64,000 bases of DNA from Rubinisphaera italica (GTDB lineage Bacteria; Planctomycetota; Planctomycetia; Planctomycetales; Planctomycetaceae). The position numbers and the translations under genes are program-made. The notes under the pieces are model-generated. The model searched no databases, had not been told where the DNA came from, and worked only from the letters and a program-made list of their open reading frames with translations. This document shows positions 62,578-64,000 of this stretch, piece after piece. Location of the stretch: positions 1,886,728 through 1,950,727 of the forward strand of contig NZ_SJPG01000001.1 in the NCBI RefSeq assembly GCF_007859715.1, read 5' to 3'. Numbering within the stretch: position 1 is the stretch's first letter; each line of letters starts with the position of its first letter.

Positions 62578-62624
62578 GGTGTGACGGCCTGTATATTCAA
62601 TTTTAACAACAAGCCGCTCACACC
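62578..62624. terminator. Possible bidirectional terminator hairpin
   Basis: GGTGTGACGGC (62578-62588) pairs with GCCGCTCACACC (62613-62624) with one bulged base, between two convergent genes. The loop is long and the second arm overlaps the last codons of the minus-strand gene. A short T-run is present on the + strand only inside the loop, so this is a weak call. Confidence 0.35.
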
Positions 62625-63625
62625 TGCGGCTCGCCTTTATCCGACTCTTGTAGATCACTTCTTTCGTTCGATTCTTCCGCCAGAACAACACCGACTGAGT
62701 CACCCGCGCGAACGCGAGGAAATGTGCGCAGCATCAGTACTATTCCCGAATGCTGGCTTCTAACCACGTGTGTCTCATCGTTGCACAGGTCGATTACACT
62801 TCCAATCGGGGCGTCGGCGTCGATTTTGTCGCCAAGACTGACGGCGGGTTCGAAGAATCCATCCACTGGCGACGGATTGCAGATCTGCAGATGCCCAGAG
62901 TCTGGCTGCGGCTCTTCGACCAACTGTGGAACGGACAGATCCACAGACGGTCTGTCGATCATCTCAAGCAAACCCAGAACGTTCAAACACCCGTTAACGT
63001 AGGCAACAACTCCCGCTGGTGAACAGCTCGCCGCTCCGCCATGTTCGCAGTAAATGGCTGGAACATTGGCATCACGTGCGACAGATAACGAACGCCCTTC
63101 CAATTCCGGTGACGTTCCCCAGATCAGGGGAAGTTGAAAGGCTCGCGCCATACGTCTTTGATGTTCCAGAACCGCCGGATCGGAATGCAGTACGTAACCG
63201 GAAAGCGGCAGGATTGAGAATTCGGTTCCGCCGGTATGCAGATCAATGTAGAAGTCCGCGTTGCGGATCAATTGACTCAGATCGTGGGCGACCTGCTTGG
63301 TGACGCTGCCGTCCGGTCGACCGGGACACGTTCTCGCCAGGTCAAGGTTGTCGGCCGCGCATCGACTTCCGAGCAGAAACGCCTCTTCGTTGACACATGG
63401 CACGAGTGTCAAAGTGCCGCGCAGCAGCGTGACCTTGTCAGATGGCGGGGCCGATGCAGGGGCGTCAGGCGTTTGTGACACGCTGTTACTGGTCGCCAGC
63501 ATTCCGGCCAGCCTGCGAATAGCCGCGATCGGCTCGAATTCGTCACCATGAACACCGCCGGTAATCAACAGGTGAGGACCTGATGCGGGGCCTCTGAATT
63601 GTTGTTGTCGAAATCTGAAGGACAT
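62618..63625 (-). CDS. Succinylglutamate desuccinylase / aspartoacylase family protein
   Basis: 335 residues. Zinc-site motifs GGVHGDEFE (H-x2-E) and DLHTGG (third His) are intact; NLDLARTCPG gives the substrate-binding Arg region, and a C-terminal beta domain (VSLGDKIDADAPIGSVID) resembles the lipoyl-like cap. Members remove the acyl group from N-succinylglutamate, N-acetylaspartate or, as DoeB/EutE, N-acetyl-diaminobutyrate. It is convergent with the M24 gene. Together with the aldehyde dehydrogenase and aminotransferase nearby it fits processing of an acylated amino acid. Confidence 0.88.
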   Translation of the reverse strand: MSFRFRQQQFRGPASGPHLLITGGVHGDEFEPIAAIRRLAGMLATSNSVSQTPDAPASAPPSDKVTLLRGTLTLVPCVNEEAFLLGSRCAADNLDLARTCPGRPDGSVTKQVAHDLSQLIRNADFYIDLHTGGTEFSILPLSGYVLHSDPAVLEHQRRMARAFQLPLIWGTSPELEGRSLSVARDANVPAIYCEHGGAASCSPAGVVAYVNGCLNVLGLLEMIDRPSVDLSVPQLVEEPQPDSGHLQICNPSPVDGFFEPAVSLGDKIDADAPIGSVIDLCNDETHVVRSQHSGIVLMLRTFPRVRAGDSVGVVLAEESNERSDLQESDKGEPQV

Positions 63626-63659
63626 TAAACGGAACGCTTTAACGGAGTTATTTTGTTGG

Positions 63660-64000
63660 TCTTACAGTGCTCATATCGGAAAGTCCATCATCAGATTACA
63701 CTGTCCTTCTGATGTAATCCGCCTTAGAAGAACATAGGAAGGCGGCTGCTTTTCCGATGTTTTCAGGCAGCCCAATGCGTTTCATCGGCAATCGGGAATC
63801 CTCTCTGCAATCGTTTCTTCTCTGAAAATGAAGTGTTCGCCGGGCGTGTCGATCTAAGCGGTTTCAATCTCATTCACGTTGATGCTTTGCGTCGCCAATT
63901 CAAACGCGATCGAACGCATCATGAAGTTCAGCCTAGCCTTCGCGACACCGTAGGCAAAGCATTGCACCATCGGGCCTTCGACCTTACTGGATCTTCATTA
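63660..64000 (-). pseudogene. Decayed short-chain dehydrogenase gene (extends beyond the window)
   Basis: The minus strand reads YGVAKARLNFMMRSIAFELATQSINVNEIETA with the Y-x3-K active site, then an in-frame TAG, IDTPGEHFIFREETIAERI, a frame change near 63800, and KRIGLPENIGKAAAFLCSSKADYI. These are the C-terminal motifs of an SDR in the right order, split by one stop and one frameshift. The N-terminal part lies beyond 64000. Confidence 0.75.

Noticed and set aside
48693..63625. Assignment of the locus as an ectoine degradation operon
   Set aside because: Four enzyme families match in kind, but gene order, the fused aminotransferase and the exported GH-like proteins do not; kept only as a hypothesis in the findings.
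1..64000. CRISPR arrays, rRNA or tRNA genes, phage structural genes
   Set aside because: No regularly spaced direct repeats, no tRNA-like cloverleaf or rRNA sequence and no phage proteins were noticed on either strand.

Overview
The window reads as a chromosomal segment of a planctomycete (Planctomycetota, probably Planctomycetaceae or a close relative). This is inferred from gene content only: ECF sigma factors paired with one-pass membrane Ser/Thr kinases, a kinase-SUMF1 fusion, secreted CAP-domain proteins, tandem glycoside-hydrolase-like secreted proteins, a Tat-exported mannonate-dehydratase-like protein, and long runs of secreted proteins with no known family. No rRNA, tRNA or CRISPR array was seen.

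1-8.6 kb is ordinary: the 3' part of an M20D amidohydrolase, a GNAT-GNAT-cNMP-binding fusion, a TPR secretory protein, a mannonate-dehydratase-like protein and small unknowns. 8.6-11.1 kb is a graveyard of transposase fragments holding an ASCH-domain gene just downstream of an integron attC-like palindrome. 11.1-12.6 kb encodes a cardiolipin synthase.

12.9-41.5 kb is the accessory core. Eight secreted CAP (SCP/PR1/YkwD) proteins, each with a different accessory domain (EF hands, lipocalin-like repeats, ricin/fascin-type beta-trefoils, a VHL-beta-like domain, PPC), lie among other secreted proteins. Among them are two ECF sigma factor / zinc-finger-Ser/Thr-kinase gene pairs. A roughly 540 bp block (PPC domain, 3' flank and a transposon end) is shared in inverted orientation by two CAP genes of different subfamilies.

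4.8-48.7 kb also carries at least nine partial copies of one repeat family. Each has a sharply defined left end: a hairpin leader, then the start of an IS110-type transposase. Many copies are joined directly to one of two tails that elsewhere follow integrase-type (rve) transposase remnants. All nine lie on the + strand, and most stop just short of the stop codon of a convergent gene. 42-48 kb also holds an ADP-ribosylglycohydrolase gene broken by one stop codon, a secreted alpha/beta hydrolase, a WD40-like protein and two membrane proteins.

48.7-63.6 kb looks more G+C-rich and is a catabolic locus. A minus-strand run (Gfo/Idh oxidoreductase, SDR, HEAT-sialidase, aldehyde dehydrogenase, three paralogous secreted GH43/GH32-like proteins, and an amidohydrolase-aminotransferase fusion) is divergent from an M24 peptidase-like gene. 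A succinylglutamate-desuccinylase-like gene follows. The set suggests breakdown of an acylated amino compound or amino sugar, but the substrate is unknown. A decayed SDR gene ends the window.
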